DNA from: Candidatus Dietzia intestinigallinarum
GTDB lineage: Bacteria; Actinomycetota; Actinomycetes; Mycobacteriales; Mycobacteriaceae
Assembly: GCA_019119875.1 (NCBI GenBank)
Contig: DWWG01000242.1
Span: forward strand, 1 to 64,000
Length of the DNA: 64,000 nucleotides
Direction of reading: 5' to 3'
Both the position numbers and the translations under genes were made by a program. Of this stretch, positions 44,387 to 53,418 are shown piece by piece (position 1 is the first letter of the stretch; every line of letters begins with the position of its first letter). The notes under the pieces are model-generated. The model was not told the DNA's origin and did no database searches. It saw only the letters and a list, made by a program, of their open reading frames with translations.

Positions 44387-45883
44387 CTACTGCAGTGCCG
44401 AGGTGAGGCGCATCGCTGATTCCATGTACCGCCGCAGCGGGGAGCGCTTCTTCCAGGTGGCCTCGTCCAGCACGCTGCTGCGGGCCGCATAGGTCGCGAT
44501 CACCTCGGCGACCTGGTCGACAACGTCGCCGCCGTAGGCGAGGAGGCTGATCTCGTAGTTGAGGCCGAAGGACCGCAGGTCCATGTTCGATGAGCCCAGA
44601 ACGGCGCAGGTGTCGTCGATGAGGAAGCACTTGGTGTGCAGGACCTCCGGCGCCGGGTAGCGGTAGATGGTCACCCCGGCGTCGAGGAGCGCCTGGTAGT
44701 AGGAGGCCTGGGCGCGGTCGACCATGTATTGGTCGGCGACCTCGCTCACATAGAGCTCGACCTGTACGCCGCGGAAGGCGGCGGTGATGATCGCGGCGAG
44801 TACCGATTCGTCGGGGACGAAGTACGGGCTGACGATGGCCAGCCGGTGCCTGGCGGTATAGATCAGTGAGGTGAAGACCTTGAGGTTTGGTTCCGTGCGG
44901 AAGCCCGGGCCGGACGGGATCAGCTGGAGCGCGTTGACCCGGCCGCCTACGGGTGGGGCAGGGGTGTGGACGGTGGTGAGGATTCCGCCTTCGAGTTCGC
45001 GTCCGTCGAAGTCGCGGTAGGCGTGGATGTCGACCACCTCGCCGCTCTCCGTGTACCAGTCCACGGCGAAGACTGCCTCGAGCGAGCTGACGATCTCGCC
45101 GGTGAGCTCGACGGTGATGTCGTTCCAGCGACGTCCTATTCTCTCGTTCTTCGCGGATCCGTAGGTTGCGGCGATCAGGTTCTGTGACCCCATGATCGCG
45201 GTGGTGCCGTCGACGACGAGCAGTTTGCGGTGGTTGCGCAGGTCGATCCTGCGCGCCTTTCCTCGTAACGGCTGGAAGGGCATCATCAGGTGCCATTCGA
45301 TTCCCGCGGCGGTCATGCTTCTGAGGAAGCGGCGGAATCCGGGGTACTTTCGTGACCCGAGGTGGTCCAGTAGGACCCGGACCGTCACGCCACGACGGAC
45401 GGCGGCTTCGAGTGCGAGGAAGAAGTCTTCGGTGGCCTCGTCTCGCGCCATGATGTAGATCTCGGCGTGGATGGAGGTGGTGGCCTGCTCTGCCAGTCGG
45501 GTCATGCGTCGGATACTGGCGCGGTAGTCCATCTCCACGCCGTGGTTGCTGCCGGTGACCATCGGCAGTGCGGTGAGGGCGCGGGACAGGTCGACGATGC
45601 CGGCGAGGTCTGCGGGTAGGGTCACCGATTCCGGCGTCGACGGCAGGCCGGCGGTGCCCTTTTCGAGCAGGGTGTTGGCGCGGGCCTGGATGCGGGCACG
45701 CCGGCGGTGTACGTACGGACTGCCGAGTATCAGGAACAGTGGCACTCCGACGACGGGCAGGAACAGGATCAGCAGGAGCCATCCCAGCGATGAGGACGGC
45801 TTCCGGTTCTCCGGGACCACACCCACCGCGATGATCTTCACGAGGTATTCGATGATGACGAACGCGAGGGCGAATGAAGCCAT
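44387..45883 (-). CDS. Cardiolipin synthase (phospholipase D family)
   Basis: The 498-residue protein has two N-terminal helices (ALAFVIIEYLVKIIAVGVV; WLLLILFLPVVGVPLFLIL) and two HKD motifs: HRKLLVVDG in the first half and HTKCFLIDD in the second. This is the ClsA-type layout, which joins two phosphatidylglycerols into cardiolipin. The ATG has no clear ribosome site; TAGGCA lies eight bases upstream. It converges on the Pip pair. Confidence 0.92.
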   Translation of the reverse strand: MASFALAFVIIEYLVKIIAVGVVPENRKPSSSLGWLLLILFLPVVGVPLFLILGSPYVHRRRARIQARANTLLEKGTAGLPSTPESVTLPADLAGIVDLSRALTALPMVTGSNHGVEMDYRASIRRMTRLAEQATTSIHAEIYIMARDEATEDFFLALEAAVRRGVTVRVLLDHLGSRKYPGFRRFLRSMTAAGIEWHLMMPFQPLRGKARRIDLRNHRKLLVVDGTTAIMGSQNLIAATYGSAKNERIGRRWNDITVELTGEIVSSLEAVFAVDWYTESGEVVDIHAYRDFDGRELEGGILTTVHTPAPPVGGRVNALQLIPSGPGFRTEPNLKVFTSLIYTARHRLAIVSPYFVPDESVLAAIITAAFRGVQVELYVSEVADQYMVDRAQASYYQALLDAGVTIYRYPAPEVLHTKCFLIDDTCAVLGSSNMDLRSFGLNYEISLLAYGGDVVDQVAEVIATYAARSSVLDEATWKKRSPLRRYMESAMRLTSALQ

Positions 45884-46098
45884 GATTGTCGTGCCTAGCC
45901 CTGTCTGCCGGTGTTGCTGAATCTATCCTCAGGAACTTACCTGCTGGTCGGATGCGGCAGCAGAGGTATGCGGCCGTAGCGGGGCTCCCGGCCATCGGGC
46001 TCGTTGCCGGATCGGAGGTGGCCTTCGCCTGGCGCTCCGGGGCTGCGTTCCGAGGTGTTCTGCGTGCCAGGGCACGGGCACGGGGCGGGAGAAGTGGG
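45884..46098. other. Intergenic stretch, no gene
   Basis: It contains the weak cls promoter region and no credible reading frame. Confidence 0.5.
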
Positions 46099-46148
46099 GC
46101 GAGGCCCCGCCGGGTCAGAGTCGATGTTCTGATCCGGCGGGACCTCGC
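46099..46148 (-). terminator. Terminator after tRNA-His
   Basis: A long, nearly perfect stem of about 21 bp (GCGAGGCCCCGCCGGGTCAGA against TCTGATCCGGCGGGACCTCGC) with an 8-base loop lies nine bases past the tRNA end. Confidence 0.8.
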
Positions 46149-46156
46149 GCCTTCCG

Positions 46157-46230
46157 GGTGGCTGACGGGACTCGAACCCGCGACAACCAGAATCACAATC
46201 TGGTGCTCTACCAGCTGAACTACAGCCACC
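46157..46230 (-). tRNA. tRNA-His (anticodon GTG)
   Basis: Minus strand: the extra 5' G (position -1) pairs with discriminator C, the hallmark of tRNA-His. Acceptor GTGGCTG/CAGCCAC; anticodon arm CCAGA-TTGTGAT-TCTGG with GTG; T arm CGGGTTCGAGTCCCG. No CCA is encoded. Confidence 0.96.
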
Positions 46231-46345
46231 ATCGCCGCCCTCGCGGACAGCGCTCACGACTCTACCCTGTCGCCGGGCTGGCAGGAAATCGGCAGGTCAT
46301 CTGGCCGCTTCCGGTTGTGTTGACGGGGCGCCGGCGGCGTGCACG

Positions 46346-47005
46346 TCAGTCGATCGGGGGCAGCGACGCGCTCACCTGCTTGACCTCGTCGGAGGTGGGG
46401 CCGGGCTGCGGCACGAACGCTGTGGCGCGGTAGAACTGCAGTTCGCGTATCGATTCTCTGATGTCGGCCAGGGCACGGTGGGACATGCCCTTTTCTGGCT
46501 GCCCGAAGTAGATGCGCGGGTACCAGCGCTTGCACAGTTCCTTGATGGAGCTGACGTCGATCATCCGGTAGTGCAGGTATGAGTTGAGCTCGGGCATGTC
46601 CCGGGCCAGGAATGCGCGGTCGGTGCCGATCGAGTTGCCGGCCAGGGGCGCGGAGCCGCCCACGGGCACCCATTCGCGGACGTAGTCCAGGACGGCCTTC
46701 TCGGCTTCGGCGATTGTGACCGTGGACTGCCGGATCTCCTCGGTCAGGCCGGAGGAGGCGTGCATGTCGCGTACCACGGGCACCATTGCGTCGAGCGCCG
46801 AATCGGGGGCGTGGATGACGATGTCCACGCCCTCGCCCAGGACGTTGAGCTCGGAATCGGTGACCAGTGCCGCGATCTCGACCAGTGAGTCGTTGGCGGT
46901 GTCCAGTCCGGTCATCTCGCAGTCGATCCAGACAATCCGGTCGTTCTTGGATTCCTGGTGGGGCGTCATCGCTGACGCGGGGGCGGCGGGGGTCGACTCT
47001 GGCAT
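46346..47005 (-). CDS. orn: Oligoribonuclease
   Basis: This DEDDh 3'-5' exonuclease degrades 2-5-mer RNAs and pGpG. Motifs are [11 protein letters not shown], the internal [17 protein letters not shown], and [11 protein letters not shown] with the catalytic His and Asp. The ATG at 47005 gives 219 residues; it is the second of two adjacent ATGs and lies six bases after TATAGT, suggesting a leaderless message. A further ATG (46969) would give 207 residues. cmrA lies upstream on the same strand. Confidence 0.94.
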   Translation of the reverse strand: MPESTPAAPASAMTPHQESKNDRIVWIDCEMTGLDTANDSLVEIAALVTDSELNVLGEGVDIVIHAPDSALDAMVPVVRDMHASSGLTEEIRQSTVTIAEAEKAVLDYVREWVPVGGSAPLAGNSIGTDRAFLARDMPELNSYLHYRMIDVSSIKELCKRWYPRIYFGQPEKGMSHRALADIRESIRELQFYRATAFVPQPGPTSDEVKQVSASLPPID

Positions 47006-47011
47006 CATTCG

Positions 47012-47017
47012 ACTATA
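47012..47017 (-). promoter_or_regulatory. orn: Predicted -10 element of leaderless orn
   Basis: TATAGT on the minus strand is a near-consensus -10 hexamer. It sits six bases before the second of two adjacent ATGs and only three before the first, which favours the second as the start. Confidence 0.65.
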
Positions 47018-47103
47018 TCGCCGACCTCCGGCACGCTCGTCGTCCGAGGATGGATGCGGCCGGCGTACGGCGTCCGGCGTGCGGCGTCGGACGGTCGGCC
47101 CGG

Positions 47104-47922
47104 TCAGGCTTGAGCCTGGCCTTCCCCGAGCTTGGCGTAGAAGCGCCCGACGATCGGCGCCATCGCGGCACGCGGAGTGTAGTTGCCGGCAACGGACATT
47201 GCCTGGCCGAGTGGCCCGGGCACGATGCGCATTTTGTTGCGTGCCAGGGCGTCCAGGGAGACGCGGGCGGTGTACTCGGTGTCCACCCAGAGTCGGTCGG
47301 GGACCAGACGGTCGACGAAGGTCTTGTCCTCTTCCGCGATCTCCTCCGTGCGCACCGGGCCGGGCGCCAGCAGCGTGACGTTGATGCCCGTGCCCTTGAG
47401 TTCTCCGCGTAGTGACTCGGAGAACGTGTTGAGGAACGCCTTGGACGCGGCATAGGTGGCGTTGTTGGGGATCGGCATGTTGCCGGCCGCCGAGCCCACG
47501 TTGAGGATCGCGCCCGAGTGGCGTTCGATCATCCCCGGTAGCACCGCGAGCACGAGGTCGTGGCAGGCCACGGCGTTGACTTGTACTTGGTGTTTCTCGA
47601 ACTGCGGGTCCAGCGAGGCGATGGGCCCGAAGGTGGCGATGCCGGCGTTGTTGCACAGGATTGAGACCTCGCGTCCGGCCAGCTCGTCCAGCAGCGGCTG
47701 CCGCGCCGCCGGGTCTGCCAGGTCGCAGGCCCGCACTTCGACGCTCACTCCGTACTCGGATTCGAGCCGCGACTTGAGCTCTGTCAGCACCTCGGCGCGA
47801 CGCGCCACCACGATGAGCGAGTGGCCTCGTCGTGCGAGCTCGGTGGCCAGCGCCATGCCGATGCCGGAGGATGCGCCGGTGACGACGGCGCGGTTCGACG
47901 CGGTGGGTAGGGGGAGCGACAT
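47104..47922 (-). CDS. cmrA: Short-chain reductase, probable mycolate reductase CmrA
   Basis: The 272-residue classical SDR has the nucleotide motif [10 protein letters not shown] (residues 13-22), NNAG, and the catalytic Ser144, Tyr157 and Lys161 (YAASK). CmrA reduces the 3-oxo mycolate made by the condensing enzyme Pks13 to the mature mycolic acid. The assignment rests on remembered synteny (Rv2509 near orn, Rv2511) and overall similarity such as the [21 protein letters not shown] segment. A generic SDR is the alternative. GAGGA precedes the ATG. Confidence 0.8.
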   Translation of the reverse strand: MSLPLPTASNRAVVTGASSGIGMALATELARRGHSLIVVARRAEVLTELKSRLESEYGVSVEVRACDLADPAARQPLLDELAGREVSILCNNAGIATFGPIASLDPQFEKHQVQVNAVACHDLVLAVLPGMIERHSGAILNVGSAAGNMPIPNNATYAASKAFLNTFSESLRGELKGTGINVTLLAPGPVRTEEIAEEDKTFVDRLVPDRLWVDTEYTARVSLDALARNKMRIVPGPLGQAMSVAGNYTPRAAMAPIVGRFYAKLGEGQAQA

Positions 47923-48153
47923 GGTGCGTCCTCGGTTCTGTCGGGATGGTCAAGGCCGTGCCTGAGCGTACCGGTGGGGTGGGTGGCAGGGGGAGATGGT
48001 GACGACGGCGAGGTGCCGCTTCAGCTGAGCTGAACGCCAGTTGTGGGGTCCTGTGAATTCGCAAAGTTTTCGAGTTCGCTGTTGCGGATGTGAACAGATG
48101 TAACTCGTGTTACGTCAATTCCTGTTTGTTTCAGGGAAAACCACAATTACCTG

Positions 48154-48182
48154 GTGACAGCTGTGACTGTTTGGGCTAACGT
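48154..48182 (+). promoter_or_regulatory. Promoter of the secreted-protein pair
   Basis: GTGACA (-35), exactly 17 bases, then TAACGT (-10). Both hexamers and the spacing suit a principal sigma factor. Confidence 0.6.
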
Positions 48183-48196
48183 ACCTGTCGACAGGT
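48183..48196 (+). promoter_or_regulatory. 14-bp palindrome at the transcription start
   Basis: ACCTGTCGACAGGT is a perfect palindrome directly abutting the -10 element, placed to act as an operator. Confidence 0.6.
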
Positions 48197-48365
48197 CAGA
48201 TGGTGACGGGCATCACATGTGGGGGGATGCTTTGGGTAGATGAGAGTCAGCTAAGGCTTCGGGGGAGCCGGAGGTCCTCGAGGCGACATTGTGGGCAGAT
48301 CAATCGTTGGTTCCGGGCCGCACGTACGGCGCGCGGGAGACCGGAACACAGTGGAAGGGAAGCTA

Positions 48366-49256
48366 ATGGGAAAAATCAATGTGCGTCGAACCCTCGTCGG
48401 GGTCACGGCGCTTGGGGCGGCACTCACTCTTGCGGGAGGCGGGCTCGCCACGGCATCCACCGGCTCGGGAACAGGCACGCTGGACGGAAGCTTAGGGTCC
48501 TCCAATAACTCCGAGCACACCGAGTACGGCATGAACGGGTGGATGGAGACTTGCCCGTTCGAAGAGATCCTGAACTTCAACGAGGACGGCACCGCCATAC
48601 CGGGGCCTCAGTCGTGCATGACGTTTGTCGTGCGGGAAGGCACCATGCAGCTCGGTGACATCGAAGTGGAGATGGAGCCGAACAGCATGATGATCGCCGG
48701 CGGGCAGAGCCTCGTCGAATGGGATTGGAAGCCTGAGCAAGGCAGCATCTATTCCAGCCCAGTGACGGTGCCCGGCGGTGCGTTGGGTACCGGATCGGCC
48801 GAGGACTTCGGGCCGACGGCCATCACCGCACACGTCGAAGAAGCTGGGACCCCAACGGTCGACACGAGCGATCTCACCAACACCACGGTGAACCTGCCGA
48901 TTCGGCTCAAGCTGTCGAACCCCCTCCTCGGGGATAATTGCTACATCGGCACCGAGGACGACCCCATCGACATCACTTTGCTGGCGGACGACGAGACGAT
49001 GTTCAACGAGCATCCCTGGACAGGTGATGACGGGAACAGCTACCTCGGCGTCAGCTACCCGAACATTGAAGCGTCCGACACGGACTTCGCGGTCCCGGGA
49101 GCAACCGGATGCGGGCCACTCGGGCTCTTCAACGGACTCGTTAACCTGCGCGCCGGCCTCCCCTCCGAGGGCGGCAACAACAGCATCTGGGCACGGACCT
49201 CCTACTACGCAGGCCCAGCGTGGCAAATTTGGAACGAAAGCCTACAGGAGCAGTGA
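48366..49256 (+). CDS. Secreted protein of unknown function
   Basis: The 296-residue protein has a signal peptide (RRTLVGVTALGAALTLAGGG, cleavage near ATAST). The mature part appears rich in beta structure, with four cysteines (METCPF, QSCMTF, DNCYIG, TGCGP). The segment RLKLSNPLLGDNCYIG resembles secreted proteins of unknown function in rhodococci and nocardiae, as I recall them. The ATG has AGGGAAG upstream. Its base composition is clearly lower in GC than its neighbours. A second signal-peptide gene starts three bases after its stop. Confidence 0.8.
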   Translation: MGKINVRRTLVGVTALGAALTLAGGGLATASTGSGTGTLDGSLGSSNNSEHTEYGMNGWMETCPFEEILNFNEDGTAIPGPQSCMTFVVREGTMQLGDIEVEMEPNSMMIAGGQSLVEWDWKPEQGSIYSSPVTVPGGALGTGSAEDFGPTAITAHVEEAGTPTVDTSDLTNTTVNLPIRLKLSNPLLGDNCYIGTEDDPIDITLLADDETMFNEHPWTGDDGNSYLGVSYPNIEASDTDFAVPGATGCGPLGLFNGLVNLRAGLPSEGGNNSIWARTSYYAGPAWQIWNESLQEQ

Positions 49257-49259
49257 CTC

Positions 49260-49551
49260 ATGTCGAATCACATCACCAGAAAGTTCATGACGGTCGCTGG
49301 CATTGTGTCAGTGGCAGCGCTGGCCGGAGCGGGAATGGCTGGCGCGTCGACAACCATCACGCCAGAGTACCGTCGGGGTGCTGCCGTACGACAATGACAC
49401 CTCTTCGGTGACAGCCAACAACATCGGCACTATCTGGTACGAGTCCACGGGTGGGCCCAGCTACTGCCCGCCGGCCACCAACGGCACGCCAGCGCCAGCA
49501 ACGCTGTCGGGCACGTTGTCGTTCTCGGACGGGGTGCAAGTGACCGACTGA
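49260..49551 (+). pseudogene. Frameshifted secreted-protein gene
   Basis: The ATG opens a signal peptide (RKFMTVAGIVSVAALAGAGM, then AGAS) that runs to a stop at 49397, only 45 codons. The adjacent +1 frame then continues to 49551 with a protein-like sequence (TVGVLPYDNDTSSVTANNIG, GTIWYESTGGPSYCPPATNG) lacking its own start or signal. Dropping one base near 49370 would fuse them into a secreted protein of about 97 residues. It may be a true pseudogene, an assembly error or a programmed shift. Confidence 0.75.
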
Positions 49552-49789
49552 CCGCCGAGCCGGCGGACGCTGGCAACGCAAGAGCGATAGTGGCCGTGCC
49601 GTGGTGCTTCCAACGAGAATCGCCACGGCACGGCCACGGACGCCGTCCACGCTCCCGATACCGAGACGATGACACTGTGCGCGCAGACCTCCGGCCGTGC
49701 GATTAACCGTTTGCGCAACACGGGAGAGGCTTCCTCCACGTAGCCGGCGCAGGTGTACCGCTGGCCATCCGTGAGCAGGTGCGAGGCAC
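49552..49789. other. Intergenic stretch, no gene
   Basis: It holds the terminator annotated separately; nothing else is recognisable. Confidence 0.5.
49590..49637 (+). terminator. Terminator after the secreted-protein pair
   Basis: A perfect 15-bp stem GTGGCCGTGCCGTGG/CCACGGCACGGCCAC with an 18-base loop lies 38 bases past the second reading frame. That it follows the downstream frame supports the two halves belonging to one transcript. Confidence 0.85.
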
Positions 49790-49795
49790 TAGGTT
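49790..49795 (+). promoter_or_regulatory. Predicted -10 element of leaderless MFS gene
   Basis: TAGGTT lies seven bases before the GTG start. AAAGG between them could act as a poor ribosome site but is too close. Confidence 0.55.
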
Positions 49796-49802
49796 CAAAG
49801 GC

Positions 49803-51242
49803 GTGAGCACGTCTGAGTCTGGGCCGTCGTCCGTGACCGCCTCGTCGTCGTCATTCTCCCGCCCGTCGAGTCGGGTGCCGCGCGGCCGGGTCCTGGCGTG
49901 GGCGATGTGGGACTGGGGTTCGGCCGCGTTCAACGCGGTGATCGTCACCTTCGTCTTCTCCGTCTACCTCACCGACTCGGTCGGAAAGGACCTGGAAGAA
50001 CCCTTCTCGGCCGCGACGTGGCTGTCGATCGCGATCGCGCTGGCGGGCCTGGTCATCGCGCTCACCGCGCCGATCATGGGGCAGCGCGCCGACCGCGGCG
50101 GGCGAAGGCGGCGGTCGCTGGCGATCTGGACGTACCTGACGATCGTGCTCACGGCGCTGATGTTCCTCGTCGACGCCGATGTGCCGAACCCGTGGTTCTG
50201 GATCGGGCTGGTGCTGCTGGCGGTCGGATCTATCACGTTCGAATTCGCCGAGGTCTCGTACTTCGCGATGCTGCGGCAGGTCTCGACACCGGCCACCGTC
50301 GGGCGGGTGTCCGGCTTCGGCTGGGCCATGGGCTACTTCGGCGGCATCTTCCTGCTGCTCGCGGCATTCCTGGGCTTCATCTCCGGCGACGGCGACGAGC
50401 GCGGACTGCTCGGCATCACCGTCGACGGCGGCCTCAACGTACGGATGGTGTGCCTGGTCGCCGCCGTGTGGTTTGCCGTGTTCGCGCTGCCAGTGCTGCT
50501 CAAGGTGCCCGAGAACCGGCCGAAGGTGCCCGGCGGCGACGGTCCGACGAGGAGAGACGACGACAACGACGACGACACCGGCGTCGGCATCGTCGAGTCG
50601 TACCTCATCCTCTGGGCCGATCTGAAGGCGCTGTGGCGGCGGGACCGGCGAACGGTGAAGTTCCTCGTGGCCAGCGCGATCTTCCGGGACGGACTGGCCG
50701 GGGTGTTCACGTTCGGGGCGATCCTCGCGGTGACCGTCTACGGGCTGGCACCCGGGGACGTGCTGATCTTCGGCGTGGCCGCGAACATCGTGGCGGCGCT
50801 CGGGGCGGTGGCTGCCGGCTATCTCGACGACAGGCTCGGACCCAAAACCGTGATCATCGGATCGCTGGTCGCGATGCTGCTGACCATGACCGTGCTGCTG
50901 TTCGTCGACGGCACCACGATGTTCTGGATCTTCGGCCTGCTCATGTGTCTGTTCGTGGGGCCTGCGCAGTCGGCGTCGCGCTCGTTCCTCGCGCGCCTGG
51001 TGCCGCCCGCGAGCGACGGCCAGATGTTCGGGCTGTACGCCACCACCGGGCGTGCCGTCTCCTTCCTCGCACCGTCACTGTTCGCCGTGTTCACAGCTGT
51101 GTTCGCAGCCGATCGTGCGGGTATCGCAGGGATCGCGCTCGTGTTGCTGGTGGGGCTGCTCCTGCTGCTGCCGGTGCGTACCCCGACCACCAGCGAGACC
51201 ACTGAACACTGGGCCGCGGACCCCTCCACTCCAACCGCCTGA
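49803..51242 (+). CDS. MFS transporter, UMF1/Atg22-like
   Basis: The 479-residue protein has about 12 helices. The family markers are LAWAMWDWGSAAFNAVIVTFVFSVYL at the first helix, ALTAPIMGQRADRGGRRR at the conserved loop 2-3, and EVSYFAMLRQVSTPATVGRVSGFGWAMGYFGG. A long acidic cytoplasmic loop (RRDDDNDDDTG) splits the two halves. Substrates of this MFS branch are unknown, although it shares a fold with the yeast vacuolar amino-acid exporter Atg22. Confidence 0.88.
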   Translation: MSTSESGPSSVTASSSSFSRPSSRVPRGRVLAWAMWDWGSAAFNAVIVTFVFSVYLTDSVGKDLEEPFSAATWLSIAIALAGLVIALTAPIMGQRADRGGRRRRSLAIWTYLTIVLTALMFLVDADVPNPWFWIGLVLLAVGSITFEFAEVSYFAMLRQVSTPATVGRVSGFGWAMGYFGGIFLLLAAFLGFISGDGDERGLLGITVDGGLNVRMVCLVAAVWFAVFALPVLLKVPENRPKVPGGDGPTRRDDDNDDDTGVGIVESYLILWADLKALWRRDRRTVKFLVASAIFRDGLAGVFTFGAILAVTVYGLAPGDVLIFGVAANIVAALGAVAAGYLDDRLGPKTVIIGSLVAMLLTMTVLLFVDGTTMFWIFGLLMCLFVGPAQSASRSFLARLVPPASDGQMFGLYATTGRAVSFLAPSLFAVFTAVFAADRAGIAGIALVLLVGLLLLLPVRTPTTSETTEHWAADPSTPTA

Positions 51243-51345
51243 CACTCTGCCCCGCAGGGGATCTGGTGGACAGAAGCCGCGGTGTTTGGGCGCGGAGCGC
51301 ACCTGGCGTCGAGTGAATCCTGCGTCGGCCGGGTGGGCCCGTAGG

Positions 51346-52050
51346 TCAGGGGAGCCGGTCGAGGAGGTCGAGTACCGCGGCGGGGTCGTCGACGATGTCG
51401 GAGAACCCTGCGGCGCGGAGTTCCTCGTCGCCGATCCCGCCGGTGCGCACCGCGATCGAACGGATCCCCAGCTTCGTCGCCGAGATCGCGTCCCACGTGG
51501 CATCGCCGACCATGATCGCGTCAGCGGCGTCGACACCCGCGCGATCGAGGGCGATACCGACGATCGTCGGATCCGGTTTGGCCCGGTCCACGTCCTCTCC
51601 CGTCGTCACGGCGTCCACGTGCGTGTCCACGTCCAGCAGAGTGCGCGCCTCGGCGAACTCTGAAGGCGGCGCGGAGGTGGCGAGTACGGTGATCCAACCG
51701 CGCTGATGGGCCTCACGGACCAGATCGCGGGCGCCCGGCAACAGTCGCAGTGATCTGGCGGCCTCGGCGAAATACCGGCTGTGCAGCTCCTGTGCCCGGC
51801 TCGCGATGCGATCGCTGTCCTCGTCGTCGTCGACCCCCGCGACCTCGAGTAGCTCGGCGACGAGCGTGGCCCCGTCCTTTCCCACGCGGCGGTGCACCTC
51901 CACATGGGGCACGGTCGCGCCGGCCTCGTCGAGAGCCCGGTGCCACGTCGACACGTGCACGTACGTCGAATCCACCAACGTGCCGTCGACATCCAACAGG
52001 AGGGCGCGGCGGCGTGCATCCCGGGACCCGGTGAACGCTGACTCTGACAT
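51346..52050 (-). CDS. HAD-superfamily phosphatase (phosphoglycolate phosphatase-like)
   Basis: The 234-residue HAD hydrolase has motif I LLLDVDGTLVDS, a helical cap, motif II LATSA, motif III Lys in DRAKPDP and motif IV VGDATWDAISA. The cap type and motif spacing suit small phosphosugar or phosphoglycolate substrates; the exact one cannot be read. The ATG has only a weak GAGGG upstream. It diverges from the F420-type oxidoreductase gene. Confidence 0.87.
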   Translation of the reverse strand: MSESAFTGSRDARRRALLLDVDGTLVDSTYVHVSTWHRALDEAGATVPHVEVHRRVGKDGATLVAELLEVAGVDDDEDSDRIASRAQELHSRYFAEAARSLRLLPGARDLVREAHQRGWITVLATSAPPSEFAEARTLLDVDTHVDAVTTGEDVDRAKPDPTIVGIALDRAGVDAADAIMVGDATWDAISATKLGIRSIAVRTGGIGDEELRAAGFSDIVDDPAAVLDLLDRLP

Positions 52051-52223
52051 GCCACGACCGTGCCCTCGCGCGGCGCCGGCGGCAACCGGTGAAGTGAGAG
52101 CCACTTTCGGGGTTGCGCAACAGTTGGCCGACGACGCAGCGGACCGGTGCCGTACACGCGTTCTGTGTTCTGCCCACGGGCAGACCGGTGGCAGGGGACC
52201 GGCGGCGCGCGCAGGGTGGGGGC

Positions 52224-53213
52224 ATGACACGTTTCGGCTACACACTCATGACCGAACAGTCCGGCCCCAAGGAACTCGTGCGTTACGCGGCGGCCGCCGA
52301 GCAGGCCGGATTCGACTTCGAGGTGGCCTCCGACCACTACTTCCCGTGGCTGTCCTCGCAGGGGCACGCGCCGTACGTGTGGAGCGTCCTCGGCGCCGTC
52401 GCGCACGTGACCGAACGGGTCGACCTGGCGACCTACGTGACCTGCCCGATCCTGCGGTACCACCCGGCCGTCGTGGCACAGAAGGCCGCAACCGTGCAGA
52501 TCCTCGCCGACGGTCGGTTCATGCTCGGGATCGGCTCCGGCGAGAACCTCAACGAGCACGTGGTGGGGCACCGGTGGCCCGCACTGGACGAGCGGCACGA
52601 GATGACCGTCGAGGCGCTGGAGATCATCCGCGAACTGTTCGACGGCGGGCTCGTCACCTACACGGGCGAGCACTATCGGGTGGACTCGGCGCGGCTGTGG
52701 GACCTGCCCGACAGGCGCGTGCCGATCGGTGTGGCCGCGGGCGGCGAGAAGGCCGTCACCCGGCTCGGGCCGCTGGGCGACCACCTCATCGCCACCGAAC
52801 CCGAACCCGCGTACATCGACGGGTGGAACGCCCTCGAGGGCCGGCCGCGGATCGGGGACGGCGCCCGGGCGATCGCGCAGATCCCCATCAGCTGGGATCC
52901 CGAGTCGGAGAATGCCGCCGTGGAACGTGCGCACGACCAGTTCCGGTGGTTCGCCGGCGGATGGGCCGCCAACGCCGACCTTCCCACGACCGCCGGGTTC
53001 GCCGCGGCGACGAAATTCGTTCGACCCGGCGACGTGGCCGAACAGCTGGCGTGCGGGCCGGACCTCGACGCGATCGTGGAGAAGGTGCGGCCGTACTGGG
53101 AGGCCGGCTACACCGACATCGCGCTGATCCAGATCGGCGACTCCACCCTGGACCGGTTCCTGGCCGAGGCGGCGGAGCCGCTGCTCGAACGGCTGCGGGA
53201 GGCCGCGGGCTGA
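52224..53213 (+). CDS. F420-dependent LLM-class oxidoreductase
   Basis: The 329-residue luciferase-like protein belongs to the F420-dependent branch: RFGYTLMTEQSGPKELVRYA, FEVASDHYFPWLSSQGHAPYVWSVLGA, LGIGSGENLNEHVVG and the IALIQIGD end strand match the glucose-6-phosphate dehydrogenase-like family. It probably uses reduced F420 to reduce an unknown substrate in the cytoplasm. The ATG follows GGTGGGGG. It stands alone, before tRNA-Arg. Confidence 0.87.
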   Translation: MTRFGYTLMTEQSGPKELVRYAAAAEQAGFDFEVASDHYFPWLSSQGHAPYVWSVLGAVAHVTERVDLATYVTCPILRYHPAVVAQKAATVQILADGRFMLGIGSGENLNEHVVGHRWPALDERHEMTVEALEIIRELFDGGLVTYTGEHYRVDSARLWDLPDRRVPIGVAAGGEKAVTRLGPLGDHLIATEPEPAYIDGWNALEGRPRIGDGARAIAQIPISWDPESENAAVERAHDQFRWFAGGWAANADLPTTAGFAAATKFVRPGDVAEQLACGPDLDAIVEKVRPYWEAGYTDIALIQIGDSTLDRFLAEAAEPLLERLREAAG

Positions 53214-53235
53214 TCAGCCGACCGCCGTTGCGACG

Positions 53236-53311
53236 TGGCGCCCCCGAGAGGATTCGAACCCCTGACCAGCCGGGTAGAAACCGGATGCTCTATCCACTGA
53301 GCTACGGAGGC
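53236..53311 (-). tRNA. tRNA-Arg (anticodon TCT)
   Basis: Minus strand: acceptor GCCTCCG/CGGGGGC (one G-T pair), D arm AGCTCAGTGGATAGAGC, anticodon loop TTTCTAC (TCT), T arm AGGGGTTCGAATCCTCT, discriminator G, and an encoded CCA. It is the only one of the four tRNA genes here with CCA in the DNA. Confidence 0.95.
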
Positions 53312-53405
53312 AGGCGACGCACGCTCGAGGCGGCGCCGGGTGAATGGTAGCCGATGCCGGGGGAGCCGTGAGACGCGCGAATCGTCGCGGGGGCATCCGC
53401 CTTCC

Positions 53406-53411
53406 TACGAT
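53406..53411 (+). promoter_or_regulatory. Predicted -10 element of the CopD-CtaG gene
   Basis: TACGAT lies seven bases before the ATG. GGAGG falls between them but too close to the ATG to be efficient, so a leaderless start is likely. Confidence 0.5.
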
Positions 53412-53418
53412 GGAGGTC

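Larger units (their letters stand above)
47923..48365. other. Intergenic region upstream of the secreted-protein pair
   Basis: This non-coding stretch is visibly less GC-rich than its surroundings. It holds an inverted repeat GTAAC-TCGT-GTTAC at 48100-48113, a recognisable promoter and a palindrome (both annotated separately), and a leader of roughly 175 bases before the first start codon. Small frames in it have no ribosome site. Confidence 0.6.

Noticed and set aside
48200..48508. A 102-codon frame in the leader of the secreted-protein gene
   Set aside because: It has no ribosome site, overlaps the real start in another frame, and gives an unstructured Arg/Gly-rich product.
48366..49256. 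MspA-type porin
   Set aside because: A signal peptide and beta-rich mature domain suggested it, but the MspA sequence pattern is absent and there are four cysteines, unlike MspA.
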